From NCBI GenBank assembly GCA_007844125.1, contig CM017573.1:2504293-2568292 (forward strand): a stretch of DNA of 64,000 nt, written 5' to 3'. Below, piece after piece: positions 23,831 to 36,100 of the stretch. The translations under genes were made by a program, and so were the position numbers. The stretch is from Sinonovacula constricta. Its lineage: Eukaryota > Mollusca > Bivalvia > Cardiida > Solecurtidae. The first letter of the stretch is position 1; each line of letters opens with the position of its first letter. The notes below the pieces were generated by a model. That model saw only the letters and a list, made by a program, of their open reading frames with translations. It searched no databases and was not told the origin of the DNA.

Positions 23831-23985
23831 TTTGTTTGTTTTGTTACATCGCACCAACACAATTAATGTTATATTGGCGACGTCCAGCTAATTATTGGCG
23901 GAGGAAGACTCCAGACTCGTGTCTGGGTAGAACCATCGGCGCACCGCACTTTAGCTAGTACACTTGTGAATGGGGGAACCTCAAT
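23831..23985 (-). mobile_element. SINE fragment (CACCAACAC/GTCCAGCTAA family), head missing
   Basis: Contains ATCGCACCAACACAATTAAT, TATTGGCGACGTCCAGC, GGCGGAGGAAGACTCCAGAC and CTGGGTAGAACCATCGGCGC. The tRNA-related part present in sister copies at 39890 and 53090 is absent. Confidence 0.75.
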
Positions 23986-26900
23986 AAAAAAAACACAAGC
24001 AAGATCGAAATCTAATTACGTCATTTATTTGTTGTAACTAAAATAAGATGTTTGCACATAATTGCTATATACAGTATGTTTAAACATAAATGGTTAAATG
24101 GTGATGGTCAAAATACAAAATTGACAACTGCAAAACACGTTTACTTTTAAAATTCATTCAAATAAGTAAATGTTGTATTGGCTAAAGGAATGAAATCAGC
24201 AGTATAACTTTGTCAATGACCTGAAGTGAAGTGAAAAACAAACAACAAGGTTAACCATGGATCCTTGGATGACTGGACCAAATTGTTGCTTAAAACAAAA
24301 CAGGCCGATGTGATATAATTTGATCACTAACACGATGGCGAAAATACCAAATAGGCAGTCAAATAAGATATATTTAGGAAAATATAAAACCAAAGAACGT
24401 TTTTAAAAACATAACCTTCTCATGGTACCTAAAATTTTTTGACAAAATGATCTAATGTTTATTCTATCTAGGATATGCCTGCATACGTTTAAAACTTGTT
24501 ATATTTGCTTAACAATCATTTTGCATCACTCTGTCATGTATAATCTATGGAAAACCTTTATTTGAAATGTCTATTCATGCAAAAATGAGACTGTAATCCA
24601 TAAAAAATATAAGCCATTTTTAAATACTGAGTAATTTCTTGGATATAATGGTTTCATGAAAAAAAACATTAAGAAATGTTCATATAACTATGGAAATATT
24701 TTAGATTATAAGAAATTACTTAGTTTAAATAAGAAAACAACACCGATGGCTTCTTATGAATACAACTGACAAGAAAAATATTTTTATATAATACAAAATA
24801 TACATGCTGGAACCCTACTATCAGTATCTTTTGCTTCCAGGGGACCGTTTACTTAACTTTCCTCATTCAGAAACCCAACAGCTCCCCCAAAAGAAAGGAA
24901 ACCGACGAACCTACTATTAGCTAGATCTAAATACAAACAAAAAATGACTTGGTATCGGCATTAGCAAAACAGTTCCTCTATGTTTATACCAAGAAAGTGT
25001 ATACACATACCTTGAACAAACATAAACTGAAATGTATTGTTATTTTCTTTTTAGAAACTGGCAAGATGAATAATGCCAACATACTAGATACTTATGTTTT
25101 CTGTAAATAGTGATGAAGTGTGACGTCACATGCATTAACAGAGGACTTTCAAGCATACAGAATCACGAACTTAATCGTTGTTTAATAAATATATAAAGAA
25201 ACGTTGGACAGAATTTTTTGTTTTAAATGAATTAAATGAAAATTAAATGACAAGTTACTTTCAACCTTTGTCCAACAGAAAGTTTTGACTATTTATAGAT
25301 TACATGATACATTTGTGACGTCATAATAAAAGACTTCTATACTAAAGTTGTCACGAATAGTTTCATGAAAACGATGATTTATGTCGCTAAGATGACGTAT
25401 ACAATCAAAATGAAAACCCCAAAAGTCCCATTGCATAATATGATGATTAATCGCATAAAGCTATGCAAGACGCTGCAAAAATACACATTTTTTCTCTCAG
25501 ACAGATATTCATCCAACTTTTACGAGGCAATCTCGCAGATTTAGCCTATAGCAAAAAAAACAGACACGTTAAACATATGCCGCTTCAGCGAACTAAACAT
25601 TGCACAAATTAGGAACGTGCTTTAATAGTTGAAAGGAAGAAAGTATAAATCTTGTCAAAGCATTAGTTCAACTTAAGTGATTATTACAGAAGGTAATTTC
25701 CACATATGAAAATATTCTGGTGAGAGAAAAGTTTTAGTACTTGTTTTAAAATGATCCGCGAAGCCTTTCTAAGAAAGCGTCCAATCATAATCATTCACAC
25801 ATTTGTTCATGCTTCTAGATACTACAAAGGCAATGTATTGTGTACAAAAATAAAAATCATTATAAGTATTGTATGACATAAAAATGTAGATATAATAACA
25901 AACATGCATATTTTCAACATATAAGACAGTCCGTAGTCTCAGGCACGGTGTTTTGTGTTCATTATAAAATGTGGTGTTATAACAAGTAAAAACCTCAATT
26001 TAAAATGGATTGAGATAAAAATGAAATGTAGTATAAGGCACTCTATAAAATACCTTTTAAAACCACTGCGCATGTTAACAAGTATAGACTGGTACAAACA
26101 AATCTATAGTTGAATCTGGACCATATTATATATAATATATATTTAATATTATATAGACCTATGTTATGATATCAAATGACTATAGACAATTAACAATTCG
26201 GTAAATATTAAAACTGGCCGATGAAATATTAGAAGGTAACAGTTTACCTCCTTAAGTATGCGATGCATAACAATGTTAACAAGACTGATATACAGTGTGT
26301 GCATCAGAATTGTGCATTTTCTTTTAGAAGCATCGATTTATTTATGCTCAGTCAGAAAATCCCGTTTGGTGTAGCAGACAGGACAGAATGAAATTGGTCT
26401 TGTCTTTGAACATTTGCTGAATGCTCACGACAATTCATTCCTTTAACGCTTTTCAAAGTAATTATCATTAAATTAATTCAAATACAACCTGTGCCAACTC
26501 ATGCAGACATATTTTTAATCTGTAATTAGAAATGGGGGTGTTTAATTGTCTTCGCATATTTAAGAACGTTAACATTATGTAGATATAATTTATAGAAAAA
26601 TTAATTTAAAATATCACAAAGAGTGAGTGTGAAATAAATATCAAAACATCCAGAAAATTCAGATCATATCCTGAACTGTATAAAAAGCATTTAATAAAAA
26701 CTTCCTCGGTGAAAACATGAAAAAATAAACCTTAGGTAAAACATCTAAAATAACGACAAACAGTTCACAATACACCAAGATATTGTTTACAATTTTTACA
26801 GATATAAAACATGTTAATCCCTGACCCATTTCAAAACAACCTTAGATATAAAAAACATGAGCGATACCAACACAAATGATATCACAACAGTACACAGAAA

Positions 26901-28224
26901 TTAAAACACAAATATTTACTATTCTATTTATAGCTCTTGTTACTAATTAAGAGTAAAAGCTTACGCAATTTTTCCTGAAACAGAGACAATTTTTCTAGAA
27001 TGAGACAAGCGAGCATGAGAATTTATTGGTTGATAAAATGGTTTTGGAACAATAATAAGACTACTTCTTAGATCATTATTGTTGAGGTCTAATGCAGGTT
27101 TTAATTAATCTGCTGATTCCACCTCCCAGAAATATATTGCCAATGTAATTTAAAAACAATATTACAAGGCCAATATATCGGATCGACATTTTCTTTAAAC
27201 AGGCGTTTGAAATGATAAGAAAAAAAGTAGTCCGAGAGATAAGAAGATATTAATGCCTCAGAAATTTGTTCAAGTCTTGGGTTGTAACTAAGTTATTCAG
27301 ACTTAATTATGGGACAATCTGACACACAAGACATTTCAAACACAAACAAGATCTGAGTAGAAACATGCGCAGGTTCTATGGCATTGTAAACCTAGAACAA
27401 ATTGATAAATGACATAAAAATGAAATGGAATGGAAGTTATATTTGGTCAACCGGCAAGATTTTTAAAATATTTGCCAAAATAAGCAGCATGAATGCATGA
27501 CCTTGAGATAACAAAGTACACAATTCGAATTACAACCAAATTAAAAATTCTTTCATGATTTTCTCAACAAATTCTTGCTTGTTCGTTGTTCTACTAAACC
27601 CGAGGTTTTGTAAAGGTCAATGCGCGGAGGTTTAAACTTTTTCTTTCACCAACATACCGTTTGGAAAGTCTAGGTACATGTTGGTCAATCGAACTAACCA
27701 TACGCTTTGATTAATGCATGGTTTTTGCAAAATGTCAGTGATACATTGACGTATTCACGCTTAGTGTGAACAATAACCATCCCTTATATTCATACAAACC
27801 CGTCCTAACAACCTGTTAGGTTCATGTGCCATTTAAAAGCCTGGGCATTGCAAACTCCAATTGCATGCAAAGTATCCTGTACGTTTTGTCTGATGAGAAG
27901 GCCGAACTGACTATATGTATTTCTGAACCGAATGCCAAATGCATATATTTCCAAACCGAATGTATGTACGTCCGACTCGATTGTGGGTTTTTGTGGCTAT
28001 GATAGATAAGTCATCCAATTTATGAGATATGAAGTTTTTTCGTAGAACAGCTGGAAAAAACTTATCGAATTTTTAGTAATTGACATCCAAGGGTATAAAC
28101 TGTATGTGGTAACCCAGTCTAAGTTGGCTTTCATTTCCTCCAACGCTATTAAATCAAAATCACTGATTATACAACCATTCACGTCCACTGTGAACTTAAA
28201 TTCAAGTCATATTTGGTGTGTGTT
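23986..28224. other. Gene-free spacer downstream of innexin B
   Basis: AT-rich with short palindromic AT stretches (TATTATATATAATATATA near 26130). The 3' UTR of innexin B must begin at its left-reading end, but I could not place a confident polyadenylation site. Confidence 0.5.
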
Positions 28225-28426
28225 TTACTGTGCGTTATTTCCGCGGAAATCTAGCGGACTTGATTTCTCCTTGTCTATGAGGTTTGATTCATCGTCTTCG
28301 GGATATTCGGGTGCCTTCGGCTCTTCTCGTAGTCGGTAGTTGACCCACATGCAGTCCAGGAGATCGGTGATCACCATGTCAGTGCTGTTCATTCCAATCA
28401 TGCGAGCCACGAAGCAACCATCGTCC
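28225..28426 (-). CDS. Innexin B coding exon 5 (C-terminal tail and stop)
   Basis: The acceptor TTATTCTTGTAG is followed by the base completing an arginine codon, then DDGCFVARMIGMNSTDMV and a tail with EEPKAPEYPEDDES, ending at TAA (28225-28227). The proximal part is conserved with gene A. The distal 35 or so residues are not, as is common for innexin tails. Confidence 0.94.
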
Positions 28427-31060
28427 CTACAAGAATAAATAAGTTATATATTGATCACACAAACACAATTGTTATCATCTAGCTGTTAGTGGAGAACCCA
28501 CCAGATACATATAAAGACAGGAACGCCAACGTCTCACATATCAGCTGAAATATATCCTCACATGAATGTTTCATCCATGAAAAGTCGCGATCTTACAACG
28601 ACCTGATAAAGGCATACATATACTGACAATAAATAAACCAGGGGTACTCAACAAGTTTCAATTACATGCACATGCAAGAATGTGACCACGTATCAATGCA
28701 TCAAAGTAATCTGTAACACTCTCAACGTATGTCTCATTTATTTTATTTATAGATAGATTTGAGATCTTACCTAAGGTAAGTTTCAGCGAATCGTCGGCAG
28801 AGCTTCTTGTCTGAGGCTGAACGCATCTTGTCGGTGATGGTAAGGTACTTCTTGACGTACTGGTAGTTGTTTCTCTTAAGGACGATCAGGAAGAGCCATT
28901 TGATGAAGTTGAAGCCACAGAGGAAGGCAATAAAGAAGAACCAGAACCACAAGAAGACAAAAATCTTCTCGTTGAACAGGTTAATTGGGAGCACGCATTG
29001 GACGGTCCATCTATAATTGTCAATAAAGGACTGTATTAAATTATAGTCGTAGTAAAGCATCTTTAAAAAGGATTGGTTTGCAGCATGTATTTGATGGTTC
29101 GTTTCAAGATGTGAAGGAATGGACATGTATCATATACATATGGTTAAACGATAAGTTCATGTTGACTCCATAACTTGATTAACAATCTCCATTTTTAAAC
29201 ACTTAAAGGCGGCGTCTAAAGTTTAGACCCTTTTTTCTCTCATGCAACGTTATGTTTGTGCCATCTGAACAGCAGGTGTTTATTGGTGCCCTACATCCAT
29301 GCGATAAGTAAAGCATAACACTCAACTTATCATTACAAAAATGTATTTCCTATCCGAGCCATAGTAAGCTATTTTTTAAGTAAGAAATCCATGTGACCAA
29401 TTACTTTTGAGATAACATTACATGATCATCCGGGTAATGAGCTATGACGCCGATATCTTTTTTACCTGAAATATAGTGTTTATAGATTTAGAAATAACGG
29501 GCATTTAAAGCTATATCTTAAAGCGATAAAGAGGAAAACTGAACAGATGCGGTGACTCACCTCTGGATGTTCTGCAGTTGTCTGATCTGGAAGTCACATA
29601 GGGTCACACGTGGGAATCTTGGGCTCTCTCTCATGCTCTCTCCGTTCTGTAGCATCTTAATGTATTCGAATCCGTAGACGTTGTAGTCGGTGGCCATGAA
29701 GGCGTTCAGGAGGAAGAACTGTCCGATAACATTAGCCAGATAGAGCACCTTGATGCAGAGATACAGGGCAGTGAGATAGGTACCTTCCCGCTTGTTGCAA
29801 AGGAAGCAGAACACGCGAGAGACCTTAGCCTTGGCGCGGGAGATGAAGTTGTTCTTGTATTGGCGGTGTGTCAACAACCAGCGGTCAAGGAAAAAGGACA
29901 GATTCTCGACGGTGGACTTGCGGTCGTCAGGGGATCCCCATTGGGTCTCGTCAGCGAGTTTACAGATCTTGTCAAGGTTGAGACCAGAGCCGTCGTTCAG
30001 CATCTTCCATACAACATTAGGAAACTTGAACATGAAGGCTTGGAAAAGCAAGATGAGCGGTACCCACTGGTAATAAGTGATTTCTGCCTCCTGAAAAAAA
30101 AAGGAAAAATACAATCCAACCAAGACACTGGGAATCAAATCGAACAAAAAATAAACGGGCTCCTAGGAGTGCATTCGATAGTACCGTCAGTATTTCTATA
30201 TATATATCATATATAGACAATATTACTTTACTTCGGATCGCGAAAATGTACGTTTAATAATATGTAACTGGTGAGCATGTATTATTATAACGTATAAGCC
30301 AGATATTTAATCAGATGAAACGTTGCATCAGGCTGAAACATTTCTAAACGTCATTTTCACGATAAAATAAAATTTTGTGAAGATCAATAAGGCGCAAAAC
30401 TCACCTGACGTTTGTGTATATCTATTGGTATAGTCTCCATCATAGGAATGTAATACGTGTTCTTTATCCAGCAGTAGTTTTTTGTATATGCTTCAAATGC
30501 TCCTGTAAACTGGGCCGGACACCAGCAATGTATTGGGTCACCCACGAACTGTCCGGTGCTGACCAGGACAGCGAAGATAACTAGCATGAACACCGTGTAG
30601 ATGTGGCTACATCTGTCGATCCAGTCATCGCTGCGACTGGAACTTAGTTTCTTGAAGGATGGAACCGCTCCTAATAGTCCCGCGACCCTGAAATAATAAC
30701 AACAGGATATAAGTGAGTGGGTTAACCGGTGTATTGTATCTACTCAAGGAGTGTGTCTTGCAATCATAAAAATCATTCAGTTCAAAGTATCTGTATACAC
30801 ATTAAATTCAGTAAAAGTCTGTTTCAAGCTCGCAAGCGGAGTTATGGGTGTAGTGAACGATTGATGGGTCAGCCTCTCTTGCTTCTATAATATGAAAAGT
30901 TAACTTCTCGGTTTTCCACAATGCTCAATATTACTTAATTTCCTACTATCTAAAAGCCATTCAATTACAACAATTCTGTCTGAATGTAATGTTGTTACAG
31001 GTAATGTTATGTAAAATAACCTTTTTGTTTAGAAAGTAAATATTGTACTTACTCCGTCAT
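28225..31060 (-). CDS. Innexin gene B, five coding exons, 420 aa
   Basis: Gap-junction channel subunit, tandem relative of gene A. Exons in transcript order are 31053-31060, 30405-30687, 29561-30090, 28771-29010 and 28225-28426. They total 1263 nt, which is 421 codons including TAA. Every donor and acceptor is consensus and every join keeps frame. TM1 is about residues 33-52. Loop 1 has C57, an extra C59, and C75. YYQW at 103-106 starts TM2, TM3 is about 201-229, loop 2 has C262 and C279, TM4 is about 290-315, then a 105-residue tail rich in acidic residues and proline. The protein should act in the plasma membrane as a homomeric or heteromeric channel. Gene A lies 9.6 kb downstream in the same orientation. 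The family call is secure. Confidence 0.95.
28771..29010 (-). CDS. Innexin B coding exon 4 (end of loop 2, TM4, tail start)
   Basis: The acceptor is TTGACAATTATAG. One base, 79 codons and two bases encode [15 protein letters not shown], the aromatic TM4 and KRNNYQYVKK, ending at a GTAAGA donor. In gene A the same sequence is divided over two exons. Confidence 0.95.
29200..29500. mobile_element. MITE-like copy 1, in innexin B intron 3
   Basis: About 270 bp similar to the element at 45221-45569. Shared blocks include CATTACAAAAATGTATTTCC followed by TATCCGAGCC, then CCATGTGACCAATTACTTTTGAG, and TGACGCCGATATCTTTTTTAC. The left edge TTAAAGGCGGCGTCTAAA resembles the terminal repeat. The right edge is unclear. 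It sits in intron 29011-29560. Confidence 0.6.
29561..30090 (-). CDS. Innexin B coding exon 3 (TM2, cytoplasmic loop, TM3, loop 2)
   Basis: The acceptor TTTTTTTCAG precedes [16 protein letters not shown]. The 176 codons plus 2 bases include the signature YYQW, TM2, the intracellular loop (DRWLLTHRQYKNNF), TM3, and loop 2 through [14 protein letters not shown]. The donor GTGAGT splits the arginine codon. Confidence 0.96.
30405..30687 (-). CDS. Innexin B coding exon 2 (N-terminus, TM1, loop 1)
   Basis: The acceptor is GTTATTATTTCAG and the donor is CAG before GTGAGT. One base plus 94 codons encode SDDWIDR, TM1 and loop 1 with GDPIHCWCPAQF and [11 protein letters not shown]. The HCWC motif gives a third loop-1 cysteine that gene A lacks (HCWV). 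Confidence 0.95.
31053..31060 (-). CDS. Innexin B coding exon 1 (8-nt start segment)
   Basis: ATGACGGA is followed by a perfect donor GTAAGTAC. Splicing to exon 2 completes GAG and gives MTEVAGLLGAVPSFKK, in frame with the conserved N-terminus. The base at -3 is A. The 5' UTR lies at higher coordinates. Gene A has the same arrangement and split-codon phase, which supports this start over any internal methionine. Confidence 0.78.
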
Positions 31061-32789
31061 AGTATCCAATTATTATATCATTTAATTTAAATTAAATTCA
31101 CTTTCAAAAAATAAAAATGTATGGTCATATATCCATAACTGAAAATGTTTAGTCGCATATAAGACAGTTTCCCTTTTTTCTTTTGGAATGTTTGATGATA
31201 TAATCGTAAGTTATCGGATATAACCGCTATATGTCGTATTAAGTCAAATAGTTAACGGACATAAGCAAAATAAGTGCGAATACATACGACATATAGCTCG
31301 GGTAATTCCGGAATTTTACGACATTTATCGATTTTCAATCGAAAATAAATTTTTGAATATTGCGACAATCAAAACAAACGAGTTAAGGGGATTACTTTGA
31401 ATTGAATAAACAAATCTCGTTTGAATAAACCTTGTACTGAGGGGGTGAATATTCATGACGGAATTTCTATTAGCCTGTTCCGATAGAAATGTCATGTTCA
31501 GTCACTTATCTTGTCAAACAGGATCAAAAGTCATGAACTTTTAATGTGTAAGAAAGGTTGGCCAATTTACAACGAGTGTGTGTAGACTGCCAATTTGCAA
31601 AATTACAGTTGTTAAAATAAAACCTCGTTGCAAGTTATTTTATTAATCAACCAACCGATCAACCGATCGATTCGATCAAATTTTACCTATCATTTCAAAT
31701 CATTCCTATTATCGTCATATCCCCAATCCACTCCTCCATCAATATCGCCATCATACAGTAATCACCTTTTATTTCCCAACGATTTAGACAAAAGAGCTTG
31801 ACCATTATCATTTTTAAAGACTCCCTCATTAAATACACAATCCCGAAATTTTATAGTACCACAATAACATTTACGCTACCACGTAACGTTACTACTACCA
31901 GCTCCGGATATATAAATATTAAACATGAAGACAATATAACAATAACACTTACATTAAAAATGCTTAATGTCAGCTGTTTTAATTGTAACGAAGTCTTGTC
32001 AACTTCACTTTCTCGGCAACTTATATAGACCACACCTTGATCCCGATTTTGCAATTCCCAATTTCAAATACCTTATTTCAAATACACCCTCACCCTTTAA
32101 TGAAAAGTATTACACCCGCTTGCGACCCGAAGTCCTCCAACCCTTACCATGGTAAACATATAGTTATCAGGCTTTTTGCAGAAAGTGTAGATCAAGATCT
32201 GCCAGCTAAAATGTTTGCTCAGGATCTGCAGTATGTTATATCAGTAATTTTGTTGCATTAGCAAACTAATTCTGGATTTACTAATTGTATCACGAATCAC
32301 TAAAACATGCAGCAGAAAAAGGGTTAAATAGAATAGGGTCGCCATTTTGCAACTAGATTAAATTCGTCACTCAGATAAGATGGTGGTATGTGTATGTATA
32401 TGTGTGGGTGAAAGAGAGGTTTATATGTGTACAGGGTTCTACAGATTTATTGCCTTTTTACCTTTAATTGAGTCACATAACTTGGGTTGAACCTTTACCT
32501 ATTGCAAGCCGTCGTATTGGGTAGATGGGTCCTAGTAGCATTAATAGTATGGGGAGAAGGTTTAGGGGAATTTTAACTTATCGGTGAATTTCGCTTCGGA
32601 TCATCAGCGTAGGTGGTATTTAACCATCCTCAACCGCTTGAATTTTATTACTGACATCTTAAAGGTATTCCAAAAATCTTCTTAGATCTAATACATGATA
32701 TAACACCATGTTCTAGGAAATTGTTCATAATTAATGCAAAACCTTATACTTCAGTTAAAGTAAAGGATGTTTATAGCATTATCTCAATT
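31061..32789. other. Upstream region of innexin B
   Basis: Should hold the 5' UTR and promoter of innexin B on the minus strand. No TATA box at a convincing distance was seen. It includes a C/T/A-rich stretch (31640-32150) with short meaningless frames. Confidence 0.4.
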
Positions 32790-33132
32790 GTTCGAATTTA
32801 CAAATTATTTAATTTGCCGCTTTCAGTGTCAATTATTTCAAAATCTAAAATAAAAGTTCGATTGGGAATCCGGCTAAAATAGATATCGACGGCAGTGCCG
32901 ATTACCCAGAAAGTCATGCAACGTGACCTCAAAAGTTAGTGGTCATGTGGTTTTCTTAGTTTAAAAATAACCAACTGTGCAGCTTGACTCTGATATGGAA
33001 TACATGTCTGTAACTACAAGTTTGGTGGTATCACGTAGATGTGGGGCACCAATAAACAGCATTTCGCGAATTTATTTATTTATTTTTACGAAATTGAGAT
33101 GTTATTTTCATTTAGACGGTGCTTTCTTTAAA
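32790..33132. mobile_element. MITE-like copy 2, inverted
   Basis: The reverse complement matches the 45 kb element: GACCTCAAAAGTTAGTGGTC, CATGTGGTTTTCTTAG, AGTTTAAAAATAACCAACTG and ACCAATAAACAGCATTTCGC all align in order. The terminal repeats are degraded. The right edge falls near CTTTCTTTAAA at 33132. Confidence 0.6.
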
Positions 33133-36100
33133 AATTGCATTTGGGATTGATCTTAAATAATATGACAGGTATGTTCCATAATAAAGAATCACGCGTCTGG
33201 AATTGTGCATGTATGTGATGCTGGGTGTTTTTATAAAGCTAAGAAACTTTATGGCATTGAGTTTGTTTATCGTCGGAACCTGCAGTACACATTTCCTTAT
33301 CAATATGTATATCACTCATTCGGTACACATCGGAACGTGTACGGAAAGGGCCGAAGATGATTCACATGAAACAAAGCGTTACGAATGAGCATGTGTTTCC
33401 ATTGATATGGGTAAACTTGAGCATATAAACATCCATCGACATCTCGGTCAAATTATTATAAAACTTATTGAAAAGGGTACATGTTATTAGTTACAATGGT
33501 ACATATTATTAATGATTAACTACGGACTACAGCTGCCATACTAAAAGACATCGTGGTAATGACAGATTCTTATTTTCAACAATGCAACACAAACAATGTA
33601 ATATTTTAACCATGTCAACAATATGTACGCTGTAGACTTATTGCCCATTTATTAGGTAGACGCTCCTTTTGTGGACTAGACTGTATAGCAGTCCATCGAA
33701 CAAAGCAAATATCAGTTGGGTTCCATGTCTCACCAATGAAGCCTATAAAACAATACACTCACCTATTGTTAACCATACAGACAAATGATCATTATTGTTA
33801 AAGTATGTTGGCGAAATTTCAAATAGTTTACTATGTCGTTCTTAATCAAGAAATATGCGAGTTTTCTATAATTACAACTATGAAAAAGTTTAACATTGCT
33901 ATATTTCTGAAACCAGAACTAACATACAGATTTGAAAATAAATCGTTACTGGAATACTTACATAATTTAGTATATTATAGTATATTATCTGTTTAAAGAC
34001 GATATATGTATTTCTGTTAGTCCAAACTTTATAGCCTATGTCAGATGTCGCCGTTTGACAGCTTGACGTAACCCATGTGGAGCGAAAATGATTTTTAAAC
34101 GTTGAAAAACCGACTCAAATGCGAATAGAATAAATAAAATAAACGCTGACATGCTGGTGGTAGTCAAAAAATTCAATAACAAATTTATTTTGATAGAACC
34201 AGTGACATCAGAGAGGTATAATAACCGCAAATTCCTTTTAAATCAAGGCTACATATCGTTCAATACATGACCGTATTTGCAATATTAACAATATACCAGT
34301 CATATCGAACCATATTTCAATATATGAAAGATCGATTTACGAAAACACCCGCTATTTCTAATACTGACTGTGCCTTTTGTATTAAAATGCATTTTCTGCT
34401 TGTCATATTTTACGTCAATGCAAAAAAATGTGATCATATACACATGTTTAAATTTCATGCTGTCATCTAAATTAAAGACGTGCACTTTTTACATATAAGT
34501 TATTTTATAATTTTTGTAATAGAAATCTGTTCGTGGCCTAGCGTGGTCAATCTAGACCAATTTTGACTCGCAATTTAATCCCGAGTAAGTAACTCATTGT
34601 AAAAATCACAAAAATTCCAACATGTTAGTTGTTTATTGGTATTGTTTTAAGTATTAATTATCTAACCCTAACAAAAGGTGGTTGAAAATCTGTATGCGAT
34701 ATTTCAACATCTGGTGATCAAGGGCCCATTATTTTGACACAGCTATGATATTTGAGCGACAATACCAACCTCTTTATTGGGTTATATCAATGGTTTGCTT
34801 TGTGACTGGCCACGTTAAGAAAAGGTCAAGTTTCTCAATGGCGGGGGGGGGGGGGGGGGGGGGGGGGGTCTAATGGTGCATTTTGAGCTTAGCTTTTATA
34901 ATGTAACCCTACATGTAGGTTTGGCAAACTTTCACTTAGTCAGAACTGATTCATTGCTGTTGTTGAACAGGTGCAATATGTACGTTTGTTGACATGATGG
35001 CTAAATCAATGCTTTCGAAGATTTCAGACATATCTATTGTTTTCAGTTCAATGAAATGCAAGCATATTAAAATTAACTTTTCCCTTTTGACAATTGTTAT
35101 TTTATCCCCAAGATTGTTTTCTTATTAAAACGAACTTGACATAATGCAGGGACAATCACCGAGAACAATACTTTCAATTAATGTGTCATTTATTTTTTTC
35201 TTAAATTGCTTTCTAAGCTGGTGTAAATACAGCCCCAATTCATAAACACCCGAGTTTGGAAACAACGGTACAAAGAGAAACCTTCAATTAAGTTGTTATT
35301 CATATTGAATCAGACATAGAGGTCATTACTTATACACAGACGCCGATGTGTGTATGCATAATTTAGTTATATATTCGTCACAGACGTCACATTATCGCCC
35401 ATTACTATGCATACAAATAGCATACACATATTGCACAATATATCATGCCATGCTGCCGGAAACACTGCATGGGAAAAATAACAAACCGCCTGGATAACGC
35501 CATTAAATAAACGGCTTAGTATTGTCCTATTTACGTACATGTATAAAGTTGCCAAATCTAGCCAAGTTAGAGTGCCCGCGATATATTGATCCAAGGCAAC
35601 CTTGTATATTGATCCGAACATACAGAGTCGTTTTCCAAAAATCTGGGACGACATAGATATTATATGAATCAAAGTTTAAATGTGCTGACACATTAAATAG
35701 TAAATTGTCTTGCAACTCTGATATTTAACCGTTACGTTCTCGTTGTTTGCACTATGCCACGGGTATTTGATCAAAACATTACGTCATAGTATACATAATG
35801 ACGTCATTTTATTGAGCTTTGAACTGCGTGTTTCGTTTCATTACGCCATTGTGGTACATTAGTTTAAGACAGTTATGTATTATATGGATGTATTAGAAAC
35901 TCCATCAAGTACAAGTACTTGATCGTAAACCCACAAGTGTTTGTCCCATAAGTGGTCAATAAACAAGGAAATTACAAAGTTTATGAGTCAATGTCTGTCG
36001 GTCGTGGACATGGGAATAGTAAGTAGTTCTTGTCCAACGTTTAAAGTGTTTGTTCTAGAAACAATCTTGAAGCACGTTACGAAAGTCGGAACATTAGACC

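Noticed and set aside
29792..30216. Forward frames of 93 and 118 codons
   Set aside because: They are antisense shadows of innexin B exon 3.
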